A DNA stretch of 64,000 bases from Alkalihalobacillus sp. YIM B00296 (GTDB lineage: Bacteria; Bacillota; Bacilli; Bacillales; Fictibacillaceae): assembly GCF_020179385.1 (NCBI RefSeq), contig NZ_JAIBLJ010000019.1, forward strand, positions 1 to 64,000, read 5' to 3'. The notes under the pieces were generated by a model. It saw only the letters and a list, made by a program, of their open reading frames with translations, was not told the DNA's origin and made no database searches. The translations under genes were made by a program, and so were the position numbers. Of this stretch, positions 53,890 to 62,074 are shown in pieces (within the stretch, counting starts at the first letter, position 1; every line of letters begins with the position of its first letter).

Positions 53890-54378
53890 ATGGAAATGTT
53901 TAATGATCTTTTTAAGAAAGATTTGATATTTACCGACTTTCGTTGCATTGATAAGTATGACTGCTTTGAAAAAGTAGCCGAGCAACTGGAACAAAAGGGA
54001 TACGTGAGAAATAGTTTTGAGAACGCTATCAAGGAGAGAGAAAGCAACTATCCAACGGGACTTTATATCAATCCGTATCAAGTTGCCATCCCACATACGG
54101 ACCCGGAACATGTGCTTAAGGCATTTATAGCTGTTGTCAAGCCGAGGGAAAGGTTGAAATTTTTTGAAATGGGATCAGAAAAACATGAGATTAATGCCCA
54201 TATACTATTTATTCTAGGGATTACAAAGTCGGAAAGGCAAGTCATCCTACTACAGAATCTCATTGAATTGTTTCAGAAGAGGGAAATAATGGATGAGTTA
54301 TTGAGAAGGAATGACTGTGATTCCATTTACCAATTGCTAAAAAACAATATCGATATTAAAGGAGGAATTTATTCATGA
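53890..54378 (+). CDS. PTS IIA component, galactitol/fructose type
   Basis: A 162-residue EIIA of the PTS_EIIA_2 (mannitol/fructose) fold with phospho-His in QVAIPHTDPEHVLKAFIAVV and the usual LFILGI strand later. The stop overlaps the IIB start (ATGA), indicating translational coupling. It passes phosphate from HPr to the GatB-like protein. Confidence 0.9.
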   Translation: MEMFNDLFKKDLIFTDFRCIDKYDCFEKVAEQLEQKGYVRNSFENAIKERESNYPTGLYINPYQVAIPHTDPEHVLKAFIAVVKPRERLKFFEMGSEKHEINAHILFILGITKSERQVILLQNLIELFQKREIMDELLRRNDCDSIYQLLKNNIDIKGGIYS

Positions 54379-54650
54379 AGAAAGTAATCGTAGCGTGCGG
54401 ATCAGGTGTAGCAACATCACAAACAGTAGCTTCAAAGGTTCAAAAACTTCTAAAAGAAAAGGGGATTTATGCCCAAGTTGATGCCGTTGATATAAAGTCA
54501 TTGAACCAATATATAAAAGAGTCTTCCGCATACATTGCTATCACACAACCTAAAGAGAAATATCCAATTCCTGTTATTAATGGGATCGCATTTTTAACAG
54601 GTGTCGGTATGGAAGGTGAGCTCCAAAAAGTAATTGATGCGGTTAGCTAA
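54375..54650 (+). CDS. PTS IIB component, galactitol type
   Basis: A 91-residue GatB-like protein with the phosphorylated Cys in VIVACGSGVATSQTVASKVQ, followed by a P-loop-like turn. It is the cytosolic energy-coupling subunit between IIA and the GatC-type channel encoded 26 bases downstream. Confidence 0.92.
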   Translation: MKKVIVACGSGVATSQTVASKVQKLLKEKGIYAQVDAVDIKSLNQYIKESSAYIAITQPKEKYPIPVINGIAFLTGVGMEGELQKVIDAVS

Positions 54651-54676
54651 ACCATTAGTGAAAGGAGTGTTTAGTA

Positions 54677-56053
54677 ATGAATCTATTAGAAAATATTTTT
54701 AATTATATTCTAGATTTCGGTGCTCCTGTTTTTGTTCCTCTAATTATGATTTTGGTTGGTTTGATCGTTCGCATGAAATTTAGAGAAGCATTTTCGGCTG
54801 GATTAACCTTAGGTTTGGCCTTTGTCGGTATGAATATGGTTGTGGGATTCATGATGAATTCTATAAGTCCAGCAGCCCAGCAATTCGTAACCAACACAGG
54901 GATCGAGTTAACAGCTATAGATGCTGGCTGGACGCCAATGGCCACATTATCTTGGGCTTGGCCATTAGCCTTCTTTATGTTTCCAATTCAAATCACAATT
55001 AATCTGATCATGTTAATGATAAAGCAAACTAATACACTGAATGTTGATCTGTGGAATGTATGGGGGAAGATATTCACGGCTGTTTTAGTAATTGGGGTCT
55101 CAGGCAGCGTTTCACTTGCTTTTATTGTGGCATCTATCCAAGTAATTGTTGAATTAAAACTTGCGGATGTTAATAAACAACAAATAGAAAGGCTCACTCA
55201 AATTCCTGGTGTGACAACAACGCACGGTATGACATTGTTTTGTGTAATACTTTGGCCATTTAACAAGATCCTTGATTTAATCCCTGGACTTAATGACAGG
55301 CATATCGATGTAGACTGGTTAAAAGAGAAACTTGGAATATTTGCTGAAAACCATGTCATGGGATTTATTATTGGGCTCTTAATTGGTATATTTGCCCAGT
55401 ATAACCCTCAAGAGATATTAATACTTGGTGTACAGTCTGCTGCCGCATTAACCTTATTCCCGATGGTGGCAAAGTTATTTATGCAAGCTTTGGCTCCGTT
55501 ATCAGATGCAGTGTCCGAGTATATGAGGAGGAAATTTTCAGGGAGAGATATTTATATCGGTTTAGATTGGCCGTTTCTAGCAGGGCGTAATGAAATCTGG
55601 GTGACGACAATCGTTCTTATTCCACTTATTTTGGGATTAGCGGTGTTACTTCCAGGAAACATGATATTACCTTTTGCAGGAATTATTAATCTCAGTGTTG
55701 CAGTTCCGGCATTAATCGTAACGGGAGGAAACTTATTAAGAATGATCCTATTATGTGTCTTAATGACACCTGTTTTCCTTTATATTGCAACATTCTTCGC
55801 ACCAACCATTACGAATCTTGCGAAAGATACTGGTGCAATTGATGTAGCTACTGGAACGTTTATATCTTGGAGTAGTCTTGAGTTACCTGTCTACCGGTAC
55901 ATTTTTGCCTATGCAACAGATGTGATAAATGGTCAGATGTTCGGATTTATTGGGGCAATAGTGTGGATCGGTTTGTTTGTTTGGTATTACAAAGGAATGA
56001 AAAAGCGAAATGAACGATTTGATCAAGAAGAAAAAAAAGGACAGGTTGCTTAA
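54677..56053 (+). CDS. PTS IIC component, galactitol type (GatC family)
   Basis: A 458-residue membrane permease with about 10-12 spans: DFGAPVFVPLIMILVGLIVR at the start, AIDAGWTPMATLSWAWPLA (a GatC signature), and YIGLDWPFLAGRNEIWVTTI. The charged tail ends FDQEEKKGQVA. It imports and phosphorylates a polyol or sugar. GatC relatives transport galactitol, but also arabitol, ribitol-like and other substrates, so the substrate should not be read as galactitol. Confidence 0.92.
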   Translation: MNLLENIFNYILDFGAPVFVPLIMILVGLIVRMKFREAFSAGLTLGLAFVGMNMVVGFMMNSISPAAQQFVTNTGIELTAIDAGWTPMATLSWAWPLAFFMFPIQITINLIMLMIKQTNTLNVDLWNVWGKIFTAVLVIGVSGSVSLAFIVASIQVIVELKLADVNKQQIERLTQIPGVTTTHGMTLFCVILWPFNKILDLIPGLNDRHIDVDWLKEKLGIFAENHVMGFIIGLLIGIFAQYNPQEILILGVQSAAALTLFPMVAKLFMQALAPLSDAVSEYMRRKFSGRDIYIGLDWPFLAGRNEIWVTTIVLIPLILGLAVLLPGNMILPFAGIINLSVAVPALIVTGGNLLRMILLCVLMTPVFLYIATFFAPTITNLAKDTGAIDVATGTFISWSSLELPVYRYIFAYATDVINGQMFGFIGAIVWIGLFVWYYKGMKKRNERFDQEEKKGQVA

Positions 56054-56064
56054 GAAGTCTGCCC

Positions 56065-56094
56065 CTAAAGAGTATTACATTAGGGTTTTGTCTA
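56065..56094 (+). terminator. Weak attenuator or terminator hairpin in the PTS operon
   Basis: CCCTAA and TTAGGG arms with an 11-base loop, then TTTTGT, 15 bases after the IIC stop and 96 bases before the kinase. May lower expression of the downstream genes. Confidence 0.5.
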
Positions 56095-56189
56095 TTCCGA
56101 GTAAACATAACCCTTCCTAAATAATTTTAATAAAAACTTTATCAAATTACAATTATATACGTTTTATTCTCTCTGAAAGGAGAAATAAA

Positions 56190-57143
56190 TTGATTTATAC
56201 TGTAACGTTAAATACTGCTATAGATAAAATCATACACCTTGACGGCATTTTAACTAGAAAAAAGAACAATAAGATTCTTTCTTATTCATATGACATTGGG
56301 GGAAAAGCTACCCATGTATCTACAGTATTATCAGAATTTAATCTAGATAACGTTGCAACTGGTTTTACTGGAATGGAAAACGAAGAAAAGCTCATTTCTT
56401 TGTTACAGGATAAGAAAGTAACTTGCGACTTTATTTCCCAGCCAGGTTGTTCTACAAGAGAAACTTTAGTCTTAATCGATGAAGCGGGGAAAGGCAGTTT
56501 CATGATGACCGACGGAGGCTTTACGATTACTAAGGAATCACAATATAAACTAAAAGAAAAACTAAATCAATATATAAAAAAGGATGATTATATTGTTTTT
56601 GCTGGCAGTCCGCCTAGGGGAATGTCAACTGAAGAATATCTGTCGATAGTCAGAAGTGCTACTAAAACAGGAGCAAAGTTGATCATGGATGTGAATGGAG
56701 AACTTCTAAAAGAAGTGATTAAACTAAGACCTTATGTCATTAAACCAAATGAAGATGAATTTCAGGAGCTAGTTGGAAGGCCAGTTCATACTGTAGATGA
56801 GTTTATGGACGAGATTATGAAATTACTAAATGTAGGTATCCAATATGTAATTGTTTCTTTAGGAAAACGCGGTAGTTTGGTAGGTCATGCTAATAGAGTA
56901 TATAAAGTAACACCACCTAAAATAACAGAGGTTAATGATACAGGATGTGGAGACGTGTTTGTAGGAGGAATTGTTGCTGGGCTTCAGAAAGATCTCCCTG
57001 TTGAAGAAATGTTGTGCTTAGCAACAGCTTTAAGTGCCTCAAGTGCTTCACAAAAAGAAAGTTCAGCATTCTCACTCGAACATGCGAAACAATTGGAAAG
57101 TAAAGTTATAGTCGAAAAACTAGGTACACAGGAGGTTTTATAA
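56190..57143 (+). CDS. PfkB-family sugar-phosphate kinase (1-phosphofructokinase / tagatose-6-phosphate kinase type)
   Basis: A 317-residue LacC/FruK-type kinase. The start is MIYTVTLNTAIDKII. It has GGKATHVSTVLSEF (substrate-binding Gly-Gly), FAGSPPRG, PNEDEFQELVG and the catalytic signature NDTGCGDVFVGGIVAGL with the general base Asp. TTG start after aaaggag. It would phosphorylate the imported sugar phosphate to a bisphosphate for the class II aldolase encoded directly after it (the genes abut). Kinase plus aldolase resembles the tagatose-6-phosphate pathway in logic, though the aldolases here are of FucA type. Confidence 0.9.
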   Translation: MIYTVTLNTAIDKIIHLDGILTRKKNNKILSYSYDIGGKATHVSTVLSEFNLDNVATGFTGMENEEKLISLLQDKKVTCDFISQPGCSTRETLVLIDEAGKGSFMMTDGGFTITKESQYKLKEKLNQYIKKDDYIVFAGSPPRGMSTEEYLSIVRSATKTGAKLIMDVNGELLKEVIKLRPYVIKPNEDEFQELVGRPVHTVDEFMDEIMKLLNVGIQYVIVSLGKRGSLVGHANRVYKVTPPKITEVNDTGCGDVFVGGIVAGLQKDLPVEEMLCLATALSASSASQKESSAFSLEHAKQLESKVIVEKLGTQEVL

Positions 57144-57791
57144 ATGATGTTTTTTGAAGAAAGAAAAGATTTATGTGTAGTAGCCAAAATGATGTTCGAT
57201 CGTTTTAATACAAATGCAGCTGGGGGAAATATTAGTGTAAAAGTAGATAAAGAGCTGTTCATTATGACGCCAACCTTAATGTCACAAGCAAAGTTTGGAA
57301 GATTAGAACCTGAAGAGATTATTGTTATTAATAGAAATGGGGAAGTTCTAGAAGGGGAGGGGAAAGTAACCAGAGAATTTAATATGCATGTTGCAGCTTT
57401 TGATAGTTGCCCAGATGCGGGAGCTGTTGTTCATGCACATCCAAAGGAATCGATGGTGTTTGCTTCATTAGGTCTACCATTACCTCATTTAACAGAAGCA
57501 TCAAGAAAGCTTGGGGAAATTAAAACATTACCGTTCGCCCCCGCTACTAGTCCTGAACTTGCACAAACAGTCAGTGACTATTTAACTGATCGTGAGGACG
57601 ATTTACCGATTGCAACGTTATTGCGTGAACATGGAATTTTGGTGGTGGATAAGACCCTAAGAAAAGCCTATGACGTATTAGAAAGAATTGAGTATAACGC
57701 TTATGTAAATATTAATGCTAAGATTTTTGAAGCACTTGGTGTGTATAAACCAGAAGAAGAAACGAAGTATTCTTATAATTTGGAGGAGTAA
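57144..57791 (+). CDS. Class II aldolase (FucA/AraD family), second copy
   Basis: A 215-residue class II aldolase homologue: NAAGGNISVKVDKELF, Glu in VTREFNMHVAAF, His-x-His in VHAHPKESMVFA and the third zinc His in LLREHGILVV. It differs from the first aldolase in several blocks (for example TPTLMSQAKFGRLEPEE in place of SPSGIDYYEML), so it likely uses a different substrate or stereochemistry. It starts 1 base after the kinase stop with ggagg eight bases away. Last metabolic gene of the operon. Confidence 0.9.
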   Translation: MMFFEERKDLCVVAKMMFDRFNTNAAGGNISVKVDKELFIMTPTLMSQAKFGRLEPEEIIVINRNGEVLEGEGKVTREFNMHVAAFDSCPDAGAVVHAHPKESMVFASLGLPLPHLTEASRKLGEIKTLPFAPATSPELAQTVSDYLTDREDDLPIATLLREHGILVVDKTLRKAYDVLERIEYNAYVNINAKIFEALGVYKPEEETKYSYNLEE

Positions 57792-57792
57792 A

Positions 57793-57996
57793 ATGAAAGT
57801 AATATACAAATGGATCTGGTATAGCCTTGTTATCGTAGCAACGTGGCTGCTCATTAAGAGTATAATACAAGAGGATTTCATCTTAGGGATTACTGCCTTG
57901 TCGTTAGCTCTGTTATTAAAGACACACTATCATAAGATCCCTCTTCCTAAGGTAATTAAAAATAATAAATTTGTAAGAACAACCATTGATAAATAA
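57793..57996 (+). CDS. Small membrane protein of the PTS operon
   Basis: A 67-residue protein with two hydrophobic segments (WIWYSLVIVATWLLI and FILGITALSLALLL) and a basic tail ending FVRTTIDK. The ATG at 57793 has ttggagg and follows the aldolase stop by 1 base, so it is part of the operon; an in-frame start further upstream would overlap the aldolase. No family recognised. It may be a membrane accessory of the transporter. Confidence 0.7.
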   Translation: MKVIYKWIWYSLVIVATWLLIKSIIQEDFILGITALSLALLLKTHYHKIPLPKVIKNNKFVRTTIDK

Positions 57997-57999
57997 GAA

Positions 58000-58042
58000 A
58001 GCACGTTGTCTTGGTTTTGATTAATCAGGACGTGCTTTTTGT
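58000..58042 (+). terminator. Terminator of the galactitol-type PTS operon
   Basis: AAGCACGT and ACGTGCTT arms with a loop of about 23 bases, followed by TTTGTCTTT, 4 bases after the small membrane protein stop. Confidence 0.82.
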
Positions 58043-58137
58043 CTTTAAGAAACGTCCTTTAAAAGAGTTACTTTTATAATGGACAAACTGAAATTAAACA
58101 ATTCGTTACTTTACAATGTTGGGGTCCAGAGCAAAAA

Positions 58138-58390
58138 ACGCGAACTTTGTACGCTAAGACCATTTCAATATAAAAATGGCCGATATTCTGTACGCTAAGG
58201 AATATCGGCTTTATATATTGATTTAAAGTTCATAATTGGAATGTATACACAATATGTACTCTCATTCCGAACGTCCCATTAGTCTTAATATTTACACGTG
58301 ATAATTATAAAAAGTTGGCAGTAATCCAAGAAGTAAATCTAAAAAAGTCGGTTCCTGAACGTACAGGGAATCGACTTTTTTAGATTGTCA
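58138..58390. repeat. Cluster of GTACGCTAAG-type hairpin repeats
   Basis: TGTACGCTAAG occurs twice (about 58147 and 58187), each beside a hairpin (GACCATTT/AAATGGCC and CCGATATTC/GAATATCGG). A third hairpin, 58335-58384, has arms CTAAAAAAGTCG and CGACTTTTTTAG. Related hairpins appear at 59774-59845 with the reverse complement CTTAGCGTAC. No coding frame is supported in the interval. Confidence 0.55.
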
Positions 58391-58442
58391 TTGCGTATAA
58401 CATTTGGATTGTGCTTTTTACCCCTAATTAAACAGAATAGTA

Positions 58443-58502
58443 TTGACACTATCCAAGATCATGCTATAATTCATTTAGAACAAATCGTAATCATTACGAT
58501 TT
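58443..58502 (+). promoter_or_regulatory. SigA-type promoter with perfect Zur box
   Basis: TTGACA (58443-58448), 16-base spacer, TATAAT (58465-58470). Eleven bases further is a perfect inverted repeat with 10-bp arms AAATCGTAAT and ATTACGATTT around a single C (58482-58502). This is the B. subtilis Zur-box consensus (7-1-7 core TCGTAAT-N-ATTACGA) and covers the expected transcription start. The downstream cntK/cntL remnants would be repressed when zinc is sufficient. Confidence 0.9.
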
Positions 58503-58552
58503 GTATTGGATGTTACTATATGAATCAAATATCAGTGTAAAGGGTAGTTGTG

Positions 58553-59385
58553 ATGAAACAGGAAATCGATTTTATAAAATTTAATCCAATACAAAATATG
58601 ACCATTCTTGTTAAACCGAATTATCCAGTTGAAGAGTATAGGCACATTGCTTCAAAAATTATGTCTTATGACAGCGTGTATGCTGACAAGTAGGTTTTAT
58701 AGAAAAACCGATAAATAAGAATGCTGCTGCACATCTACAGATGGCTGGAGGTGAGTTTTGTGGTAATGCTTGTATGGCATTGGCAGCTTTTATTGCATTT
58801 GAAAAAGGACTAAAGCAAAATGATTGGACGGAAATATCATTAGAAGTTTCAGGTACAGATCAATTAATACAGTGTCAAGTGAAACGAAATTTAGATGAAT
58901 ATTACTGTCAAGTGACTATGCCTATTCCTAAACAGATAGAACAGAGAACCATATCATATGATGGCAGCGATTTGAATTTGATTATTGTAAGATACCATGA
59001 GTTTATACATATTGTGATCGAAGTAGAGGAATTTAGTAAGACAGTGAGGGAAAAAGTCCAATCATTAGCAAAGTTGCTCGGAGTAACGGTAGGTGATAAC
59101 TTGATTGGCATTTTATTGTATAAATCAAAATCTGATGAATTGGCGCCCCTCATTTATATACCACATCTAGATAGTATGGTTTGGGAAAGGGGGTGTGGTT
59201 CAGGTACAGCCTCATTAGGAGCCTATTTAGCTTGGAAGAATAAAGGAGAGATTGTTGCAAAGGTAGGGCAACCTGGTGGCACAATGAATGTCGTTGCTCA
59301 TTATGATAATGAAGAATTAACAAGTCTTAAGATTGAAGGATCGGTCGGAATTGTAGCTAAAGGCAAAGCTTTTATAGATGTTTAG
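58553..59385 (+). pseudogene. cntK: CntK-like histidine racemase (opine metallophore), single-base frameshift
   Basis: A DapF-fold racemase split by a one-base loss near 58692. The first frame reads IDFIKFNPIQNMTILVKPNY and ends at SVYADK; restoring one G gives SVYADKVGFIEKP and joins the second frame. That frame has both catalytic cysteines, GGEFCGNACM and WERGCGSGTASLGAY, then QPGG. The opening matches my recollection of S. aureus CntK (EFSKYNPSGNMTILV), which makes D-histidine for staphylopine. Expression is set by the Zur box just upstream. The rest of the pathway is missing except for a cntL start. It is inactive unless the frameshift is a sequence error. Confidence 0.78.
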
Positions 59386-59411
59386 CTATTACATAGTATT
59401 GGAGGACATAA

Positions 59412-59579
59412 ATGCTTACGATAGAAAATATTCAAAAGGATTTAATTGACTTTTTAGAAACTTTTAATGATTTAGCCGGGAGATTTGATCATACAATCAA
59501 CAATTGTTCGGAATTAGAGAGATTAATAGATAACTATTCAAGGTTCATAACAAACGATGTATCAAGGAACCACACTTGA
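59412..59579 (+). pseudogene. cntL: Truncated CntL-like (nicotianamine-synthase-like) N-terminal fragment
   Basis: A 55-residue frame with a strong ggaggac Shine-Dalgarno, 27 bases after the cntK-like stop. LIDFLETFNDLAGRFDHTIN and LERLIDNYSRFITN resemble the helical N-terminus of staphylopine CntL (YLEKFE ... LETLMDDYSEFI, recalled from the S. aureus protein), and the gene order K then L is the same. The methyltransferase-like catalytic part is gone; the frame ends in DVSRNHT at a junction with unrelated sequence. Confidence 0.6.
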
Positions 59580-60097
59580 GAAGTACGCACTTTAAAGTGC
59601 CATAAGCACTTTTTTGTAATCCAGTGCTCTTAAGACAAATATTTGGTGTTAATAACATAATAACATCAAAAAATCCATCATTAGAAATAATGCTAGTTTA
59701 CTAAATTGTTATATAAGCCTATCTCTTCTCTTATTCGTTCTTGCGCTAACGGGTAGCTTTAGTGAAATAAGCTAATCTAAAAAAGTTAAATCCTTAGCGT
59801 ACGGGAATTCGACTTTTTTAGGTTGAAATTCAATTAGCGTACAAAACATCAAGAAATGTTGGTGATGGTACCCTTACATGCAAAACCCTTGTAGAGGCAG
59901 CATTATTTTTTGATATAAAGCAGAATCATGATAGCCAAACAACTCTTTTGCGACTTGGTTTTGGATGTAGCCGTTTGACGACGCAGATCCTTTACCGAGT
60001 GATGAACATGAAACGCTAACGTTCAAAGGGTTTTAGTGTCACTTTAGACGCTATCTTGCACCTGTTTTAATCAAACAAAGAAAGGAGATGTTTCAAG
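59580..60097. other. Gene-free interval with hairpin repeats before the radC copy
   Basis: An AAGTGC/GCACTT hairpin followed by TTTTTT (about 59593-59617) ends the metallophore remnant. A hairpin at 59774-59822 (AAAAAAGT / ACTTTTTT) and CTTAGCGTAC motifs repeat the family seen at 58138-58390. The radC leader is present only from about 60071 (atcaaacaaagaaaggag); the 5' arm of the conserved hairpin is missing here. Confidence 0.45.
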
Positions 60098-60539
60098 ATG
60101 GAAACAATTTATGAAATTAACGGATCAGACAGGTGATCTCAGAGGTGGAGGGAGGGGAACCATACCTCATCCGTTCTCCAGAAGATGCGGCAAAGGTTGC
60201 TGCTGGTTTTATCGGGGAAGATGTCGCGAGGTGTTCTTTGTCATGTGTCTTAATACAAAAAATCGTGTTGTTGCAGTGCATCGATGTCATATAGGATCGA
60301 TTAATGCCAGCATCGTGCACCCTAGAGAAGTTTTCAAAAGTGCAATATTGAATAACAGTGCAGCCATCATCCTTTGTCATCAGTATCCTTCTCAAGATAC
60401 TAACCCGTCCCGAGAAGATATTGAAGTAACAAAAAGACTTGTGGAAGCTGGACGGATGATGGGGATTGGGGTTCTTGATCATCTCGTCGTCAATGCTAAA
60501 GCTGGGTATACCAGCTTAAAAGAAAAAGGATATGTATAA
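60098..60539 (+). pseudogene. radC-like cassette, full-length but frameshifted copy
   Basis: It aligns from METIYEI to LKEKGYV with the intact copy at 17979-18422 but has two one-base losses, near 60116 and near 60218. The longest open part encodes CREVFFVMCLNTKNRVVAVH onward. Even if repaired, the second zinc His of the JAMM motif is Tyr (CHQYP instead of CHQHP). The terminator hairpin GGAAGGAG/CTCCTTCC follows at 60546-60566. It lies between the metallophore remnant and the LacI module. Confidence 0.85.
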
Positions 60540-60791
60540 TCACTTGGAAGGAGCTAGTCTCCTTCCATTCTTTTTACTTTTCCAATGAATAGATTTTTCA
60601 CTTATGAGTTTTTGTTTAGAGAGGCTTCTTTCATGTTATATAATAAATTTCTCAAATACTTCTCGAGATCAAAGAATCCCTCGTATGACAGTCATTTTGA
60701 AAGAGATGGAAACGGTTGTTTTATTTGAATTATTAAAAAATTCATAAAAAGCTGTTGACATTCTTGGGAACTCATAATAGGATTTTATTAA

Positions 60792-60807
60792 ACTATAACG
60801 TTTTAGC
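60792..60807. promoter_or_regulatory. LacI-type operator upstream of the second LacI gene
   Basis: ACTATAACGTTTTAGC, centred on AACGTT, 34 bases before the LacI start. It shares 14 consecutive bases with the 16-bp palindrome at 61891-61906. Confidence 0.65.
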
Positions 60808-60840
60808 AAAGTTTTAGCTAAATAATATTGGAGAGAGTAT

Positions 60841-61842
60841 ATGGCTACTATTCGCGAAATCGCTGAAAAAGCTGGAGTGTCCTCAGGAACTGTCTCATTT
60901 ATCTTAAATGGGAAAGGCGATAAAATGAGGATCTCAGAAGCTACTCAAAAAAGAGTGTTAGAAGTAGCAAGGGAATTAGGCTATCTTCCTAGTATTTCAG
61001 CTCGAAGACTAAGAAATAACGACGATAACAAGATTCCTGTTATCACGATCTTGTGGACTCTTGATGCACGGGCATCATTAATTAGTCGATTCTTACAGGG
61101 GATTCAAACTAAATCGTTGTACAAAGACGGGTTGTTCGAATTACTGATTCAACCTTATGAAAACGATAAACTCAATGAGGTGGAAAGCTTGCATACAGGT
61201 ACCAGATTCAATGGTGCAATAATTGCGAACGCTTCCTCGGAAGATTTAGAGTATTTAGAACGAGTTGATCTGAAAGTTCCGATTGTCCTTTATCAACGTT
61301 ATTCAGAGAAATTTAATACGGTAAATGTTGATAGTTTCTTAACGGGGATTGAAGTTGCCCAATTTTTAGCAAGGAAAGGTCATGAGCAAGTTGGAATAGT
61401 GGTTCCAGACATTTCATCACAAGCAGTCGATCTCAGACAACAAGGATTTCTAAAGGGAGTCGAGGAATGTGGAATGGTCAATACCCATATTCAAAAAGGT
61501 GACTTTACGGAAGAAGGTGGGTATAAGGTGATTCAGTCTCTAGTAAAAGGGTCTGATGAGTTACCTGCTGCATTATTTTTCCTTAGTGATCCGATGGCAA
61601 TGGGTGCCCTAGCTGCTTGTCATGACAATGGCATTCGTGTTCCAGATGATCTAGAAATTATAGGTCATGACAATGATGAACAGACTGCTTATACGGTTCC
61701 TGCTTTAACTACTGTTCACCTGCCAGTTGAAGAAATGGCGGTAGCATGTATCAATCAGCTTATGAACCTTATTAATCATAAGATTCAAACACCTGAAGCG
61801 TTACAGTACAAGACGAAATTGGTCAGACGAACCAGTTGTTAA
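60841..61842 (+). CDS. LacI-family transcriptional regulator
   Basis: A 333-residue repressor: helix-turn-helix MATIREIAEKAGVSSGTVSF, hinge region GYLPSISARRLRNN and a C-terminal effector domain with VNVDSFLTGIEVAQFLARKG and LEIIGHDNDEQT. The palindromes upstream of this gene and downstream, ahead of the DapA-family gene, mark it as regulator of itself and of the lyase/TRAP operon. It differs from the LacI protein at 11692 in its operator. A terminator follows its stop codon. Confidence 0.92.
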   Translation: MATIREIAEKAGVSSGTVSFILNGKGDKMRISEATQKRVLEVARELGYLPSISARRLRNNDDNKIPVITILWTLDARASLISRFLQGIQTKSLYKDGLFELLIQPYENDKLNEVESLHTGTRFNGAIIANASSEDLEYLERVDLKVPIVLYQRYSEKFNTVNVDSFLTGIEVAQFLARKGHEQVGIVVPDISSQAVDLRQQGFLKGVEECGMVNTHIQKGDFTEEGGYKVIQSLVKGSDELPAALFFLSDPMAMGALAACHDNGIRVPDDLEIIGHDNDEQTAYTVPALTTVHLPVEEMAVACINQLMNLINHKIQTPEALQYKTKLVRRTSC

Positions 61843-61852
61843 CCATTTGAAT

Positions 61853-61882
61853 AGCCAGTAACACTGCTGGCTAGAATTTTTT
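61853..61882 (+). terminator. Terminator of the second LacI gene
   Basis: AGCCAG and CTGGCT arms with an 8-base loop, then AGAATTTTTTT, 10 bases after the stop. Confidence 0.82.
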
Positions 61883-61890
61883 TACTAGTT

Positions 61891-61906
61891 GCTATAACGT
61901 TTTAGC
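61891..61906. promoter_or_regulatory. LacI-type operator upstream of the DapA-family/TRAP operon
   Basis: GCTATAACGTTTTAGC, an inverted repeat GCTA-n-AACGTT-n-TAGC. A shorter related string AATAACGTTTAGCC follows at 61933-61946. Placement after the LacI terminator and before the lyase gene defines the operon promoter region. Confidence 0.75.
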
Positions 61907-61960
61907 CAAATTGTATTATCCGTTTATCAGTCAATAACGTTTAGCCACTAGTTCGATTAA

Positions 61961-61974
61961 AGTAAGCGGTTACA
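61961..61974. promoter_or_regulatory. cre-like site upstream of the DapA-family/TRAP operon
   Basis: AGTAAGCGGTTACA matches TGNAANCGNTNNCA except for the first base. Suggests catabolite repression of this operon as well. Confidence 0.55.
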
Positions 61975-62074
61975 ATAGTAGGCGAATTAGTACTGAAAGG
62001 GGGGTGAGGAAAAGACGTAAAGTTACTAGTTTCAAAATGAATTCACATAGAAACTGTTAGAGAAGGAGAATAAC

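Noticed and set aside
51073-57996. Calling the PTS galactitol-specific
   Set aside because: GatABC family membership does not fix the substrate, and neither galactitol-phosphate dehydrogenase nor GatYZ aldolase is present.
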